From Agreia sp. PsM10 (GTDB lineage Bacteria > Actinomycetota > Actinomycetes > Actinomycetales > Microbacteriaceae): a stretch of DNA of 64,000 nt. Shown one piece after another: positions 26,755-36,181 of this stretch; positions within the stretch are counted from its first letter, which is position 1, and each line of letters opens with the position of its first letter. Both the position numbers and the translations under genes were made by a program. Below the pieces are notes generated by a model, which saw nothing but the letters and a program-made list of their open reading frames with translations, did no database searches and was not told the origin of the DNA. The DNA is taken from NCBI RefSeq assembly GCF_030433855.1, contig NZ_JARUXC010000002.1, positions 62,001 to 126,000 on the forward strand, written 5' to 3'.

Positions 26755-27473
26755 GCGACACCGTGACAGAGTTCACCCCCGAGATCCAGGATGCGATCGC
26801 GCGCGTCCGCGACGACGTCGCGCGGCTGCACGGCGAGCTGGTGCGCTACGGCCTGGTCATCTGGACGGGAGGCAACATCTCGGGCCGCGTTCCGGGCGCC
26901 GACCTGTTCGTGATCAAGCCCTCGGGCGTCGACTACGACGACCTCGCGCCGGAGAACATGATCCTCTGCGACCTCGACGGCGCCGTCATCCCCGGCACGC
27001 CGGGCTCCGAGCGCTCGCCCTCGAGCGACACGGCGGCACACGCCTACGTGTACCGGCACATGCCCGAGGTCGGGGGAGTGGTGCACACGCACTCCACCTA
27101 CGCGGTCGCCTGGGCCGCGCGCGCCGAGCCGATCCCGTGCGTCATCACCGCCATGGCCGACGAGTTCGGCGGCGAGATCCCGATCGGGCCGTTCGCCATC
27201 ATCGGCGACGACTCGATCGGGCGCGGCATCGTCGAGACGCTGAAGGGCCACCGCTCGCGCGCCGTGCTCATGAAGAGCCACGGCCCGTTCACGATCGGAA
27301 AAGATGCCCGCGACGCGGTGAAGGCCGCCGTCATGGTCGAGGACGTCGCCCGTACCGTGCACATCTCCCGCCAGCTCGGCGCGCCGGTCGAGATTCCCGA
27401 GCCCGCGATCGACTCCCTCTTCGACCGCTACCAGAACGTCTACGGACAGAACCCCGAAGGATCCCTCGCATGA
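26751..27473 (+). CDS. araD: L-ribulose-5-phosphate 4-epimerase
   Basis: Class II aldolase/epimerase-fold protein of 240 aa that converts L-ribulose 5-phosphate to D-xylulose 5-phosphate. Conserved features include [20 protein letters not shown] and the zinc-binding His pair in [17 protein letters not shown] start overlaps the araB stop (GTGA), and its own stop overlaps the araA ATG (ATGA), so the three genes are translationally coupled. Confidence 0.95.
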   Translation: MSDTVTEFTPEIQDAIARVRDDVARLHGELVRYGLVIWTGGNISGRVPGADLFVIKPSGVDYDDLAPENMILCDLDGAVIPGTPGSERSPSSDTAAHAYVYRHMPEVGGVVHTHSTYAVAWAARAEPIPCVITAMADEFGGEIPIGPFAIIGDDSIGRGIVETLKGHRSRAVLMKSHGPFTIGKDARDAVKAAVMVEDVARTVHISRQLGAPVEIPEPAIDSLFDRYQNVYGQNPEGSLA

Positions 27474-28987
27474 GCACACTCCGCACCACCCTCGACGACT
27501 ACGAGATCTGGTTCCTCACCGGCAGCCAGGGCCTCTACGGAGAGGAGACCCTCCGCCAGGTGGCCGAGCAGTCGAAGACGATCGCCGACACGCTCGAGGC
27601 GTCCACGGGCATCCCGGTTCGCATCGTGTGGAAGCCGGTGCTGACCGACTCCGACGCGATCCGTCGCATGGCCCTCGAGGTCAACGCGAACGACAAGGTC
27701 ATCGGCGTCACAGCCTGGATGCACACGTTCTCGCCGGCCAAGATGTGGATCACGGGCCTCGACCTGCTGCGGAAGCCCTTGCTGCACCTGCACACGCAGG
27801 CGAACGTCGAACTGCCCTGGGGCGAGATCGACTTCGACTTCATGAATCTCAATCAGGCGGCGCACGGCGACCGCGAGTTCGGTTACATCCAGGCCCGCCT
27901 CGGCGTGGCCCGCAAGACCGTCGTCGGCCACGTCACCGACCCGAGCGTGCAGAAGCAGATCTCGGACTGGAGCCGCGCGGCCGCCGGCTGGGCAGCCACG
28001 CACGAGCTGAAGCTCGCCCGGTTCGGCGACAACATGCGCTACGTCGCGGTCACCGAGGGCGACAAGACCGAGGCCGAGCTGCGGTTCGGCGTGCAGGTCA
28101 ACACCTGGGGTGTCAACGAGCTGGTCGAGGTCGTGGATGCGCAGAGCGATGCCGATGTCGACGCCCTCGTGGCGGAGTACGAAGAGCTCTACGACGTCGT
28201 CCCCGAACTGCGCAAGGGTGCAGAGCGTCACGAGTCGCTGCGCGACGGTGCGCGCATCGAACTGGGGCTGCGCTCCTTCCTCGAGGCCGAAGGATTCTCA
28301 GCCTTCACCACGAGCTTCGAAGACCTCGGCGGGCTGAAGCAGCTTCCGGGTCTCGCCGTTCAGCGCCTGATGGCCGAGGGCTACGGCTTCGGTGCCGAGG
28401 GCGACTGGAAGACGGCGGTGCTCGTGCGCGCCGCCAACGTGATGGGTGCGGGCCTGCCCGGAGGCGCGAGCCTCATGGAGGACTACACCTACGACATGAC
28501 TCCCGGGGCGGAGCTCATCCTGGGCGCCCACATGCTCGAGGTCAGCCCGTCGCTCACCACGGCGAAGCCGACCCTCGAGATCCACGCGCTCGGTATCGGC
28601 GGCAAGGACGACCCGGTGCGCCTGGTCTTCACCGCCGACTCCGGCCCCGCCGTCGTGGTCGCCCTGAGCGACATGCGCGACCGCTTCCGCCTGGTGGCCA
28701 ACGTGGTCGAGGTCGTGCAGCCCACGGCTCCGTTGCCGAAGCTTCCCGTCGGGCGTGCCGTGTGGAAGCCCGAGCCGAACTTCCAGACGTCGGCCGCCGC
28801 GTGGCTCACGGCCGGTGCGGCGCACCACACGGTGATGTCGACGACGATCGGCCTCGAGGTGTTCCAGGACTTCGCCGAGATCGCGAAGACCGAGCTGCTC
28901 GTCATCGACGAGAACACCGAACTGCGCGAGTTCGCCAAAGAGGTGCGCTGGAACGCGGCCTACTACCGCCTTGCGCAGGCGATCTGA
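27470..28987 (+). CDS. araA: L-arabinose isomerase
   Basis: Enzyme of 505 aa, the normal AraA length, which isomerises L-arabinose to L-ribulose using a divalent metal. The N-terminus [17 protein letters not shown], the [16 protein letters not shown] block, and the metal and catalytic region around EDYTYDM and [11 protein letters not shown] are all present. Last gene of the operon, followed by a hairpin terminator at 29004-29050. Confidence 0.96.
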   Translation: MSTLRTTLDDYEIWFLTGSQGLYGEETLRQVAEQSKTIADTLEASTGIPVRIVWKPVLTDSDAIRRMALEVNANDKVIGVTAWMHTFSPAKMWITGLDLLRKPLLHLHTQANVELPWGEIDFDFMNLNQAAHGDREFGYIQARLGVARKTVVGHVTDPSVQKQISDWSRAAAGWAATHELKLARFGDNMRYVAVTEGDKTEAELRFGVQVNTWGVNELVEVVDAQSDADVDALVAEYEELYDVVPELRKGAERHESLRDGARIELGLRSFLEAEGFSAFTTSFEDLGGLKQLPGLAVQRLMAEGYGFGAEGDWKTAVLVRAANVMGAGLPGGASLMEDYTYDMTPGAELILGAHMLEVSPSLTTAKPTLEIHALGIGGKDDPVRLVFTADSGPAVVVALSDMRDRFRLVANVVEVVQPTAPLPKLPVGRAVWKPEPNFQTSAAAWLTAGAAHHTVMSTTIGLEVFQDFAEIAKTELLVIDENTELREFAKEVRWNAAYYRLAQAI

Positions 28988-29003
28988 CCCGAGTCGTCCC
29001 CTG

Positions 29004-29050
29004 GGCCCGACGGGTCGCATCCATCGCGGTGCGGCCCGGCGGGCCTTTCT
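29004..29050 (+). terminator. Intrinsic terminator of araBDA
   Basis: GGCCCGACGGG (29004-29014) pairs with CCCGGCGGGCC (29035-29045), one mismatch in 11, followed by TTTCT. An inner shorter hairpin with a 3-nt loop is also possible. Confidence 0.7.
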
Positions 29051-29076
29051 CATGGTGGCGTTGTTGCACCTATCGA

Positions 29077-29088
29077 GTGACCGGTCAC
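29077..29088 (+). promoter_or_regulatory. LacI-type palindrome in the ara/ROK intergenic region
   Basis: GTGACCGGTCAC is a perfect 12-bp palindrome; extended with CATT on its right it matches 14 of 15 bases of the right part of the araB operator. It lies upstream of the ROK regulator gene and probably places it, or the sugar importer behind it, under the same LacI repressor. Confidence 0.5.
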
Positions 29089-29103
29089 ATTCTCTGTCGG
29101 CTA

Positions 29104-29127
29104 TGCGTTAACTTCTTGACTACAAGG
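29104..29127 (+). promoter_or_regulatory. Putative ROK-regulator operator, copy 1
   Basis: TGCGTTAACT followed by TTGAC and ACAAGG over 24 bp is repeated with only three differences at 30361-30384, before the importer operon. It lies just upstream of the ROK gene, which suggests autoregulation. The TTGAC part looks like a -35 hexamer. Confidence 0.6.
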
Positions 29128-29135
29128 TGAACATG

Positions 29136-30341
29136 ATGCACCCTACTAACATGCCCGCACGAACACGCTCAGCGAAGAGCCGCCCTCGGAACCCGGGGTC
29201 ACAGGGGGCTCTGCGGCAGCAGAACCAGCAGCGCATCGTCGAGTCCCTGCTCACCGGGGGGCCCTCGACCCAGGCCGAGCTCGCCCGCATCACGGGGCTG
29301 TCCACCGCCACGGTCTCCAACATCGTGAAAGACATGGAGTCGAACGGCCTCGTCGACACCTCGCCCGTCACCAGTTCGGGGCGCCGCGCCCTTTCGGTGC
29401 GTCTGCTCGACAGCGGCTCGGTGGCCGTGGGAGTCGACTTCGGACGGCGGCACGTGCGCGTCGTCATCACCAGCCTCGGCTACGAGGTGCGTGCGGAGGA
29501 GGCCCTGGCCCTGCCCCTCGGCTACGCCGCGGAGGACGGCCTCATCGTCGGCGCCGAGCTGCTCGACCGGCTGCTCGAGGAGAACGGCATCGAGCGCTCC
29601 CAGGTGCTCGGGGTGGGCATAGGAATCCCCGGACCGATCGACCGGCGCACCAATACCGTGGTCGTCGGCGCCATCCTTCCCGAGTGGGTGGGAGTGGGCC
29701 TCACCGACCTCGAACGGCGCTTCGCCTTCCCCGTCATCATTGACAACGACGCCAACTTCGGCGCCCTCGCCGAGGTCACCTGGGGAGAGAATCGCGGCGT
29801 GCGCAACCTCGTGTTCGTGAAGATCGGCTCGGGCATCGGCTCGGGCCTCATCCTGAACGGGGCGCCCTATGGGGGCCACCTCGGAATCACCGGCGAGATC
29901 GGGCACACCCCGGTCTCCGACCACGGTCTCGTGTGCCGCTGCGGAAACCGGGGATGCCTCGAGACCGTGGCATCCATCTCGATCATGATCGAGCTGCTCG
30001 GCCGCGGGTCGCCCGTGCCGGTGACCACGGCCGACATCGTGCGGCGGGGGCTCGCACGCGACCCCGCCACGCTGCGTGTGCTCGACGACGCCGGCACCGC
30101 AGTGGGCCGCGCGATCGCCAACATGGCCAACATGATCAATCCCGAGGTCGTGCTCATCGGAGGGCCGCTGGCCGCCCTGGGCGACATCATCCTGGAGCCG
30201 GTGAAGCGGGGTCTGGTGCGCAACGCCCTGCCGATCGTGGGCGAGACCACCGCCATCCGCATGTCGTCGCTCGGCGACCGGGCCGAGGCCCTGGGCGCCG
30301 CCGCGCTCGTGCTGCAGCAGCCCGGCGTGCACCCGCACTGA
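29136..30341 (+). CDS. ROK-family transcriptional regulator of the sugar ABC importer
   Basis: Protein of about 401 aa. An N-terminal winged helix (AELARITGLSTATVSNIVKD, about 45-65) precedes a ROK sugar-kinase-like domain with the zinc motif CRCGNRGCLE and GEIGHTPV. Several starts are possible: GTG 29127, ATG 29133, 29136 and 29151. The one at 29136 is chosen because AGGTGA lies 5 nt upstream. Two nearly identical 24-bp sites before this gene and before the downstream importer operon indicate it is an autoregulated repressor of that importer. The sugar sensed is unknown; a pentose or glucose is likely from context. Confidence 0.85.
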   Translation: MHPTNMPARTRSAKSRPRNPGSQGALRQQNQQRIVESLLTGGPSTQAELARITGLSTATVSNIVKDMESNGLVDTSPVTSSGRRALSVRLLDSGSVAVGVDFGRRHVRVVITSLGYEVRAEEALALPLGYAAEDGLIVGAELLDRLLEENGIERSQVLGVGIGIPGPIDRRTNTVVVGAILPEWVGVGLTDLERRFAFPVIIDNDANFGALAEVTWGENRGVRNLVFVKIGSGIGSGLILNGAPYGGHLGITGEIGHTPVSDHGLVCRCGNRGCLETVASISIMIELLGRGSPVPVTTADIVRRGLARDPATLRVLDDAGTAVGRAIANMANMINPEVVLIGGPLAALGDIILEPVKRGLVRNALPIVGETTAIRMSSLGDRAEALGAAALVLQQPGVHPH

Positions 30342-30360
30342 CCTCCCGTTATCAAGTCGT

Positions 30361-30384
30361 TGCGTTAACTATTTGACGACAAGG
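30361..30384 (+). promoter_or_regulatory. Putative ROK-regulator operator, copy 2, at importer promoter
   Basis: Second copy of the 24-bp site at 29104-29127 (21 of 24 identical). It overlaps a TTGACG -35-like hexamer (30373-30378) about 90 bp upstream of the ATPase gene, well placed to repress the mmsA-mmsB-chvE operon. Confidence 0.6.
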
Positions 30385-30467
30385 GGGTCGAGGGCGTTTA
30401 CTACCTAAGCGAGAGATTTCGACAGAATCCTCGAGTCCGACAGCGGAGTCTTTCAAGGAGCGCATGA

Positions 30468-32015
30468 ATGTCTTCTAGTCCCACGATCCTTGAGATGCGA
30501 TCCATCACCAAGGAGTTCCCCGGGGTCAAGGCCCTCTCCAACGTGTCGCTGACGGTCAGGGCCGGCGAGATCCACGCGATCTGCGGCGAGAACGGCGCGG
30601 GCAAGTCCACCCTCATGAAGGTGCTCTCGGGCGTCTACCCCTTCGGCACCTACGAGGGAGACATCGTCTTCCAGGGCAGCGAGGTGCGCTTCCGCGACAT
30701 CCGCTCCAGCGAGCAGACCGGCATCGTCATCATCCACCAGGAGCTGGCGCTCATCCCCGAGCTCTCCATCACCGAGAACATCTTCCTGGGCAACGAGCCC
30801 GGCCGCGGCGGCGTCATCGACTGGAAGGACGCGAAGAAGCGCGCCATCGAGCTGCTCGCCCGGGTCGGCCTCAAGGACGACCCCGACTCGCTCATCAAGA
30901 ACATCGGTGTGGGCAAGCAGCAGCTCGTCGAGATCGCCAAGGCGCTCAACAAGAGCGTGAAGCTGCTCATCCTCGACGAGCCCACGGCGGCGCTCAACGA
31001 GAACGACTCGCAGCACCTGCTCGACCTGATCCGCGGCCTCAAGTCCAAGGGCATCGCGTCGATCATGATCTCGCACAAGCTGAACGAGATCGAGCAGGTG
31101 GCCGACTCCATCACGATCATCCGCGACGGCCGCAGCATCGAGACCCTCAACGTCAAGGAGGACGGGGTCAACGAGGACCGCATCATCCGCGGCATGGTGG
31201 GCCGCGACCTCGAGAGCCGCTTCCCCGAGCACACCCCCAAGATCGGCGAGGTCTTCTTCGAGGTGCGCAACTGGACCGTGCAGCACCCGCTCATCTCCGA
31301 CCGCCTGGTCTGCAAAGACGAGAGTCTTTTCGTGCGCCGCGGCGAGATCGTGGGCATCGCCGGGCTCATGGGCGCCGGTCGCACCGAGCTCGCCATGAGC
31401 ATCTTCGGCCGCTCCTACGGAACCTACGTCTCGGGAACGATCATCAAGGACGGCAAGGAGATCGTGCTCAAGAACGCGGGCGACGCGATCGACCACGGTC
31501 TCGCCTACGTGAGCGAGGACCGCAAGGTCCTGGGGCTCAACCTGCTCGACGACATCAAGCGCTCCACGGTCTCGGCCAAGCTCAAGAAGATCTCGAAGCG
31601 CGACGTCGTCGACGAGGTCAAGGAGTACGAGATCTCGGATGCCTACCGCAAGAGCCTGCGCATCAAGACACCCACGGTCAACGAGGGTGTCGGCAAGCTC
31701 TCGGGCGGCAACCAGCAGAAGGTCGTCCTCGCCAAGTGGATGTTCACCGACCCCGACCTGCTCATCCTCGACGAGCCGACACGCGGCATCGACGTCGGTG
31801 CCAAGTTCGAGATCTACGGCATCATCCAGAAGCTCGCCGACGAGGGCAAGGGCGTGATCGTCATCTCGAGCGAGCTGCCCGAGCTCCTCGGAATCTCCGA
31901 CCGCATCTACACGGTCTTCGAAGGCGCCATCACCAATGACATCCCGGCCGCCGAGGCCGATCCCGAAACGCTCATGAAGAGCATGACCTCCGCCAAGAAA
32001 AAGGTTCTTTCCTGA
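30468..32015 (+). CDS. mmsA: Multiple-monosaccharide ABC transporter ATP-binding protein (MmsA/GguA type)
   Basis: Tandem-domain sugar ABC ATPase of 515 aa. The first domain has Walker [10 protein letters not shown] (about 44-52), a degenerate signature IGVGKQQL and Walker [12 protein letters not shown]. The second lacks a canonical Walker A (GLMGAGRTE) but has signature LSGGNQQK and [10 protein letters not shown]. This asymmetry is normal for the RbsA/XylG/GguA class. AAGGAG is 7 nt upstream. It opens an ATPase-permease-binding protein operon, whereas in many relatives the binding protein comes first. Confidence 0.92.
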   Translation: MSSSPTILEMRSITKEFPGVKALSNVSLTVRAGEIHAICGENGAGKSTLMKVLSGVYPFGTYEGDIVFQGSEVRFRDIRSSEQTGIVIIHQELALIPELSITENIFLGNEPGRGGVIDWKDAKKRAIELLARVGLKDDPDSLIKNIGVGKQQLVEIAKALNKSVKLLILDEPTAALNENDSQHLLDLIRGLKSKGIASIMISHKLNEIEQVADSITIIRDGRSIETLNVKEDGVNEDRIIRGMVGRDLESRFPEHTPKIGEVFFEVRNWTVQHPLISDRLVCKDESLFVRRGEIVGIAGLMGAGRTELAMSIFGRSYGTYVSGTIIKDGKEIVLKNAGDAIDHGLAYVSEDRKVLGLNLLDDIKRSTVSAKLKKISKRDVVDEVKEYEISDAYRKSLRIKTPTVNEGVGKLSGGNQQKVVLAKWMFTDPDLLILDEPTRGIDVGAKFEIYGIIQKLADEGKGVIVISSELPELLGISDRIYTVFEGAITNDIPAAEADPETLMKSMTSAKKKVLS

Positions 32016-33385
32016 TGACTCAAATCACCGAAGCCCCCAAGAAGTCCGGAGGCATTCGCGACCTCGGCAAGATGTTCGGCAGCGGATCCGGGGCCAAGCA
32101 GCTCGGCATCCTCGGCGCCCTGGTCGTCATCATCATCATCTTCCAGGTGTGGACGGGCGGGCTCACCCTCACCCCGGGCAACCTGATCGCCCTGGTGAGC
32201 CAGTACTCCTACATCCTCATCCTCGCCATCGGCATGGTCATGGTGATCATCGCGGGCCACATCGACCTCTCGGTCGGCTCGGTCGCGGCGTTCTCCGGCA
32301 TCGTGGTGGCGAGCCTGATGCAGAACTTCAACGTGCCGTGGCCCGTCGCGATCGTGCTCGGCCTGGTCGTGGGCGCCCTCATCGGAGCCTGGCAGGGCTT
32401 CTGGGTCGCCTACGTGGGAGTTCCGGCCTTCATCGTGACGCTGGCCGGCATGCTCATCTTCCGCGGCGGCAACCAGTTCATCGGAAACGCCAACTCGGTC
32501 GCCGTGCCCAAGGAGTTCCAGTTCATCGGCGCCGGCTACCTGCCGGAGGTCGGGCCGGACACCGGTTACAACAACCTCACGCTGCTGCTCGGGCTCGTCG
32601 TGATCGTGGCCATCGTCTGGCGTGAGTTCTCGGCCCGCCGCACGCAGGCCGAGATGGGCAGCGACATGGCTCCGCTGTGGGTCTCCCTGGTCAAGATCGC
32701 GGGACTCGTCATCGTGACCGGCTACGCCACCTACCTCTTCTCGTCCGGTCGCGTCGGCACCAGCTTCCCGATCTCGGGCATCATCCTCGGTGTACTCGTT
32801 CTGCTCTACTCGTTCGTCACCCGCAACACGATCTTCGGCCGCCACATCTACGCGGTCGGCGGCAACTCGCACGCCGCCGAGCTCTCGGGCGTCAACTCCC
32901 GCCGGGTCAACTTCTTCGTGATGATGAACATGTCGGTGCTCGCCTCGCTGGCCGGCATGATCTTCGTGGCCCGCTCCACGGCATCCGGCCCGCAGGACGG
33001 CCTGAACTGGGAGCTCGACGCGATCGCGGCCGTGTTCATCGGCGGCGCCGCCGTCGCCGGTGGTGTCGGAACCGTGACCGGCTCGATCATCGGTGGTCTG
33101 GTCATGGCCGTTCTCAACAACGGTCTTCAACTCGTCGGCGTTCCGTCCGACCGGGTGCAGATCATCAAGGGCCTCGTGCTCCTCGCCGCCGTCGCCATCG
33201 ACGTCTGGAACAAGAGCCAGGGTCGCCCGTCGATCACCGGATTCCTCACCCGCAAGCGCACGGGCGGCGCACTCACCACCGAGACGCCTCCGGTTCCCCG
33301 GGTGCAGGACGACACGAACGCCCTCGAGCCCACCGTCGGCGCCTCGGAGACGAACCGCCCCTCGTCGGTCACCCCCAACAACTAG
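32015..33385 (+). CDS. mmsB: Multiple-monosaccharide ABC transporter permease (MmsB/GguB type)
   Basis: Permease of 456 aa with about ten hydrophobic segments, belonging to the RbsC/XylH/GguB class. Recognisable blocks are MVMVIIAGHIDLSVGSVAAF, GVPAFIVTLAGMLIFRGGNQ and GRHIYAVGGNSHAAELSGVN. The last 50 residues are a hydrophilic tail. ATG shares one base with the ATPase stop (TGATG). Probably imports glucose, galactose, arabinose or xylose. Confidence 0.92.
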   Translation: MTQITEAPKKSGGIRDLGKMFGSGSGAKQLGILGALVVIIIIFQVWTGGLTLTPGNLIALVSQYSYILILAIGMVMVIIAGHIDLSVGSVAAFSGIVVASLMQNFNVPWPVAIVLGLVVGALIGAWQGFWVAYVGVPAFIVTLAGMLIFRGGNQFIGNANSVAVPKEFQFIGAGYLPEVGPDTGYNNLTLLLGLVVIVAIVWREFSARRTQAEMGSDMAPLWVSLVKIAGLVIVTGYATYLFSSGRVGTSFPISGIILGVLVLLYSFVTRNTIFGRHIYAVGGNSHAAELSGVNSRRVNFFVMMNMSVLASLAGMIFVARSTASGPQDGLNWELDAIAAVFIGGAAVAGGVGTVTGSIIGGLVMAVLNNGLQLVGVPSDRVQIIKGLVLLAAVAIDVWNKSQGRPSITGFLTRKRTGGALTTETPPVPRVQDDTNALEPTVGASETNRPSSVTPNN

Positions 33386-33439
33386 ATCTTTCCTTCCTGC
33401 ACCACTCATCCCTGCACCACACAAAAGAAAGTGATTGAA

Positions 33440-34537
33440 ATGCGTAAAGTCGCACTAACCGCTGCAGCTGTCGCTGCGGTCGCAGCATTGGCGCTGTCCG
33501 GTTGCTCCAGCCGCGCCGGAGACACGACCTCCACCGATGGAGCGTCGGCCGGTTTCGCCGCCGATTCCGTCATCGGAGTCGCACTGCCCTCGAAGACCAG
33601 TGAGAACTGGGTCCTCGCCGGTGGACTGTTCGAAGACGGCCTCAAGGAGGCCGGCTACAAGGGCGACGTGCAGTACGCCGCCGCATCCGGCACCGTCGCC
33701 GACCAGCAGGGCCAGATCCAGTCGATGGTCACCAAGGGCGCGAAGGTCATCATCATCGGTGCCGCCGATGGTTCGCAGCTCTCAACCCAGGTCGAAGCCG
33801 CGCACGACGCCGGCGCGATCGTCATCGCGTACGACCGCCTGATCCTCAACACCGAGGCCGTCGACTACTACGTGGCCTACGACAACTTCAAGGTCGGCGA
33901 GCTCCAGGGCCAGGCCCTGCTCGACGGCATGAAGGCCAAGAAGGCCGAAGGCCCGTACAACATCGAGCTGTTCTCGGGTTCGTCGGATGACGCCAACTCG
34001 GCCGTCTTCTTCGACGGCGCGATGAGCGTTCTGCAGCCGGCCATCGACGACGGCACCGTCGTCGTGGGCTCGGGCCAGACCGACATCAAGCAGACGGCGA
34101 CCGCCGGCTGGAAGGCGGAGAACGCCCAGAGCCGTATGGACTCGCTGATCACCAGCACGTACAGCACCACGTCGCTCGACGGAGTCCTCTCCCCGAACGA
34201 CACGCTGGCTCGCGCGATCATCACCTCGGTGAAGGCCGCCGGAAAGCCGATCCCGGTCGTCACCGGTCAGGACTCCGAGGTCGAGTCCGTGAAGTCCATC
34301 ATGGCGGGCGAGCAGTACTCGACCATCAACAAGGACACCCGCGCGCTGGTCAAGCAGGCCATCGACATGGTCGGCGAGCTGCAGAAGGGTGGCAAGGCCA
34401 CGACGAACGACGACGAGTCGTACGACAACGGCGTGAAGGTCGTTCCGGCCTTCCTGCTCGACCCGGTCATCGTGACCAAGGACAACGCGGCCGAGGCGTA
34501 CGCCAACGACCCGACCCTCGAGCCGCTCACCAAGTAG
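33440..34537 (+). CDS. chvE: ChvE-like sugar-binding lipoprotein
   Basis: Substrate-binding lipoprotein of 365 aa for the importer encoded just upstream. Signal peptide with lipobox LSGC (about 20-23), then a periplasmic-binding-protein type I fold with GVALPSKTSENWVLAG, GADGSQLSTQVE-like and GQDSEVESVKSIMAGEQYST segments typical of ChvE and MmsC-type proteins binding aldopentoses and aldohexoses. GTG at 33431 is an alternative start; ATG 33440 gives a cleaner signal peptide. Followed by a strong terminator. Confidence 0.9.
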   Translation: MRKVALTAAAVAAVAALALSGCSSRAGDTTSTDGASAGFAADSVIGVALPSKTSENWVLAGGLFEDGLKEAGYKGDVQYAAASGTVADQQGQIQSMVTKGAKVIIIGAADGSQLSTQVEAAHDAGAIVIAYDRLILNTEAVDYYVAYDNFKVGELQGQALLDGMKAKKAEGPYNIELFSGSSDDANSAVFFDGAMSVLQPAIDDGTVVVGSGQTDIKQTATAGWKAENAQSRMDSLITSTYSTTSLDGVLSPNDTLARAIITSVKAAGKPIPVVTGQDSEVESVKSIMAGEQYSTINKDTRALVKQAIDMVGELQKGGKATTNDDESYDNGVKVVPAFLLDPVIVTKDNAAEAYANDPTLEPLTK

Positions 34538-34558
34538 CACCCGCTCGACAGCAGTAAG

Positions 34559-34602
34559 GCTCAGGCCGATCCGAGATCTCTCGGGTCGGCCTGAGCTGTT
34601 TC
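34559..34602. terminator. Bidirectional intrinsic terminator between chvE and xylB
   Basis: A 16-bp stem beginning GCTCAGGCCGA (34559-34574) pairs with its complement at 34581-34596, with one G-T pair and a 6-nt loop, followed by TGTTTCT. It separates the convergent importer and xyl operons. Confidence 0.85.
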
Positions 34603-34616
34603 TACGCAGCCTCGAG

Positions 34617-34678
34617 CCAGTAGGTGCCGGTGCGGTCAGTCGTGCCCGGTGCGCCGGTAATTCTTGTCCGCAGTGGGC
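34617..34678. repeat. 62-bp intergenic repeat, copy B
   Basis: Counterpart of 11836-11897 (about 52 of 62 identical). It lies immediately 3' of xylB, as copy A lies immediately 3' of an LLM gene. In the same shifted frame both copies encode a short peptide ending ADK-x-YRRTGH before TGA, but no complete gene. Confidence 0.7.
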
Positions 34679-34691
34679 GCAGCTGCGGGAT

Positions 34692-36095
34692 TCAGACCGC
34701 GTGCGCCGCGTACTGGGCGCGGATCTCCGGGCGGTAGTCGGGAGTCGGGGTCGCCACGGTCGAGACGGTCCAGGTCGGGCGCGTGCCCGTGAGAACCCAG
34801 GCGGCCTGTGCCGCGGCGCCGTCGGCCACGTACTCGCCGGGCGTCGGGATGCTCACGGGCAGCTCGAACACCTGGGCGGCGATCGCCTGCACGGCCGGGT
34901 TCAGGGCGGCTCCGCCGATGATGAGCAGCCGCTCGGCCTGCACACCCAGCGCGGTCACGGCGGCGACGCCGTCTGCGAGGCCGCAGAGCATTCCCTCGAT
35001 GGCGGCGCGCGCGAGGCCCTCGCGCGTGGTCGAGGCGAGGGTCATGCCGAAGAGGGTGGCCGTGGCATCCGGCAGATTCGGTGTGCGTTCGCCCTCGAAG
35101 TACGGCTGCAGCACGAGGCCGTCCGATCCCGGCGCCGCGGCCAGGGCGAGTGAGCCGAGCTCGTCGTGAGTGACCCCGAGCAGCCGGGCCGTCGCATCCA
35201 GGATGCGCGCGGCATTGAGGGTGGCGACCAACGGCAGCGACAGTCCGCTCGCGTCGGCGAAGCCGGCGACGGTGCCCGACGCGTCGTTGATGGGGGCCTC
35301 GGTCACGGCGAAGACCGTGCCGCTCGTGCCGATCGAGACGACGACGTCTCCGGCGCGTGCGCCCAGGCCGAGAGCCGCGCCCGCGTTGTCGCCGGCGCCG
35401 GCGCCGAGGACGACGCCCGAGGGAGTCGTTCCGGCAGACTCCGCCGGGCCGAGCACGCGCGGAAGGATGCAGTCGTGGCCGAGCGCGGCGACGAGGAGCT
35501 CGCGGTCGTACTCGCCTGCGACCGAGTCGAAGTACCCGGTGCCGCTCGCATCGGAGCGGTCGGTGGTGAGCTCGGAGAGGACCGGGCCCAGCGGGCTGGT
35601 CTCATCGTCGGCGGGACCGTAGCCGCGCAGTCGCCAGGTGAGCCAGTCGTGGGGGAGGGCGACGGCGGCGACGCGCTCGGCGTTGGCGGGTTCGGCGTCG
35701 CGCAGCCAACGCAGCTTGGTGATGGTGAACGACGCGACCGGAACGCAGCCGGTGCGTCGCGCCAGCTCCTCGGCGCCGAACTCCGCGATGAGGTCGGAGG
35801 CCGCGGCGGCCGAGCGGGTGTCGTTCCAGAGCAGGGCGTCGCGGATCACCCGGCCATCGGCATCCAGAGCGACCATGCCGTGCTGCTGGCCGGCCACGGC
35901 CAGTGCGTCGACGTCGTCGAGACCGCCCGCGGCGGTGAGCGCCTGGCGCAGTGCCTGCCACCAGGCGGCGGGGTCGACCTCGGTGCCCTCCGGATGCGGC
36001 GCGCGGCCCATGCGAACGAGCGCGCCGGTCTCGGCGTCGCGGATGACGACCTTGCAGCTCTGGGTGGACGAGTCGACTCCGGCGACGAGGGGCAT
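34692..36095 (-). CDS. xylB: Xylulokinase
   Basis: FGGY-family kinase of 467 aa that phosphorylates D-xylulose to D-xylulose 5-phosphate. N-terminal [20 protein letters not shown], the [13 protein letters not shown] block with the substrate-site residues, LGPVLSELT and C-terminal [18 protein letters not shown] are typical XylB features. It follows xylA on the minus strand, separated by an 86-bp gap that holds a palindromic repeat, so xylA and xylB likely form one operon with an internal hairpin. Confidence 0.94.
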   Translation of the reverse strand: MPLVAGVDSSTQSCKVVIRDAETGALVRMGRAPHPEGTEVDPAAWWQALRQALTAAGGLDDVDALAVAGQQHGMVALDADGRVIRDALLWNDTRSAAAASDLIAEFGAEELARRTGCVPVASFTITKLRWLRDAEPANAERVAAVALPHDWLTWRLRGYGPADDETSPLGPVLSELTTDRSDASGTGYFDSVAGEYDRELLVAALGHDCILPRVLGPAESAGTTPSGVVLGAGAGDNAGAALGLGARAGDVVVSIGTSGTVFAVTEAPINDASGTVAGFADASGLSLPLVATLNAARILDATARLLGVTHDELGSLALAAAPGSDGLVLQPYFEGERTPNLPDATATLFGMTLASTTREGLARAAIEGMLCGLADGVAAVTALGVQAERLLIIGGAALNPAVQAIAAQVFELPVSIPTPGEYVADGAAAQAAWVLTGTRPTWTVSTVATPTPDYRPEIRAQYAAHAV

Positions 36096-36125
36096 GGGTG
36101 TGGTTCCTTAAGGATGAAAACGGGT

Positions 36126-36172
36126 CGTTCCCTGAGCCTGTCGAAGGGGACCTTAGACAAGCTCAGGGAACG
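36126..36172. repeat. Inverted pair of CGTTCCCTGAGCC-type repeats between xylA and xylB
   Basis: A full copy at 36126-36148 faces a variant inverse copy at 36151-36172 (TTCG changed to TTAG), so the hairpin has almost no loop. It lies inside the xylAB operon and could attenuate xylB or stabilise the xylA message. Confidence 0.8.
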
Positions 36173-36181
36173 GAGGGATTA

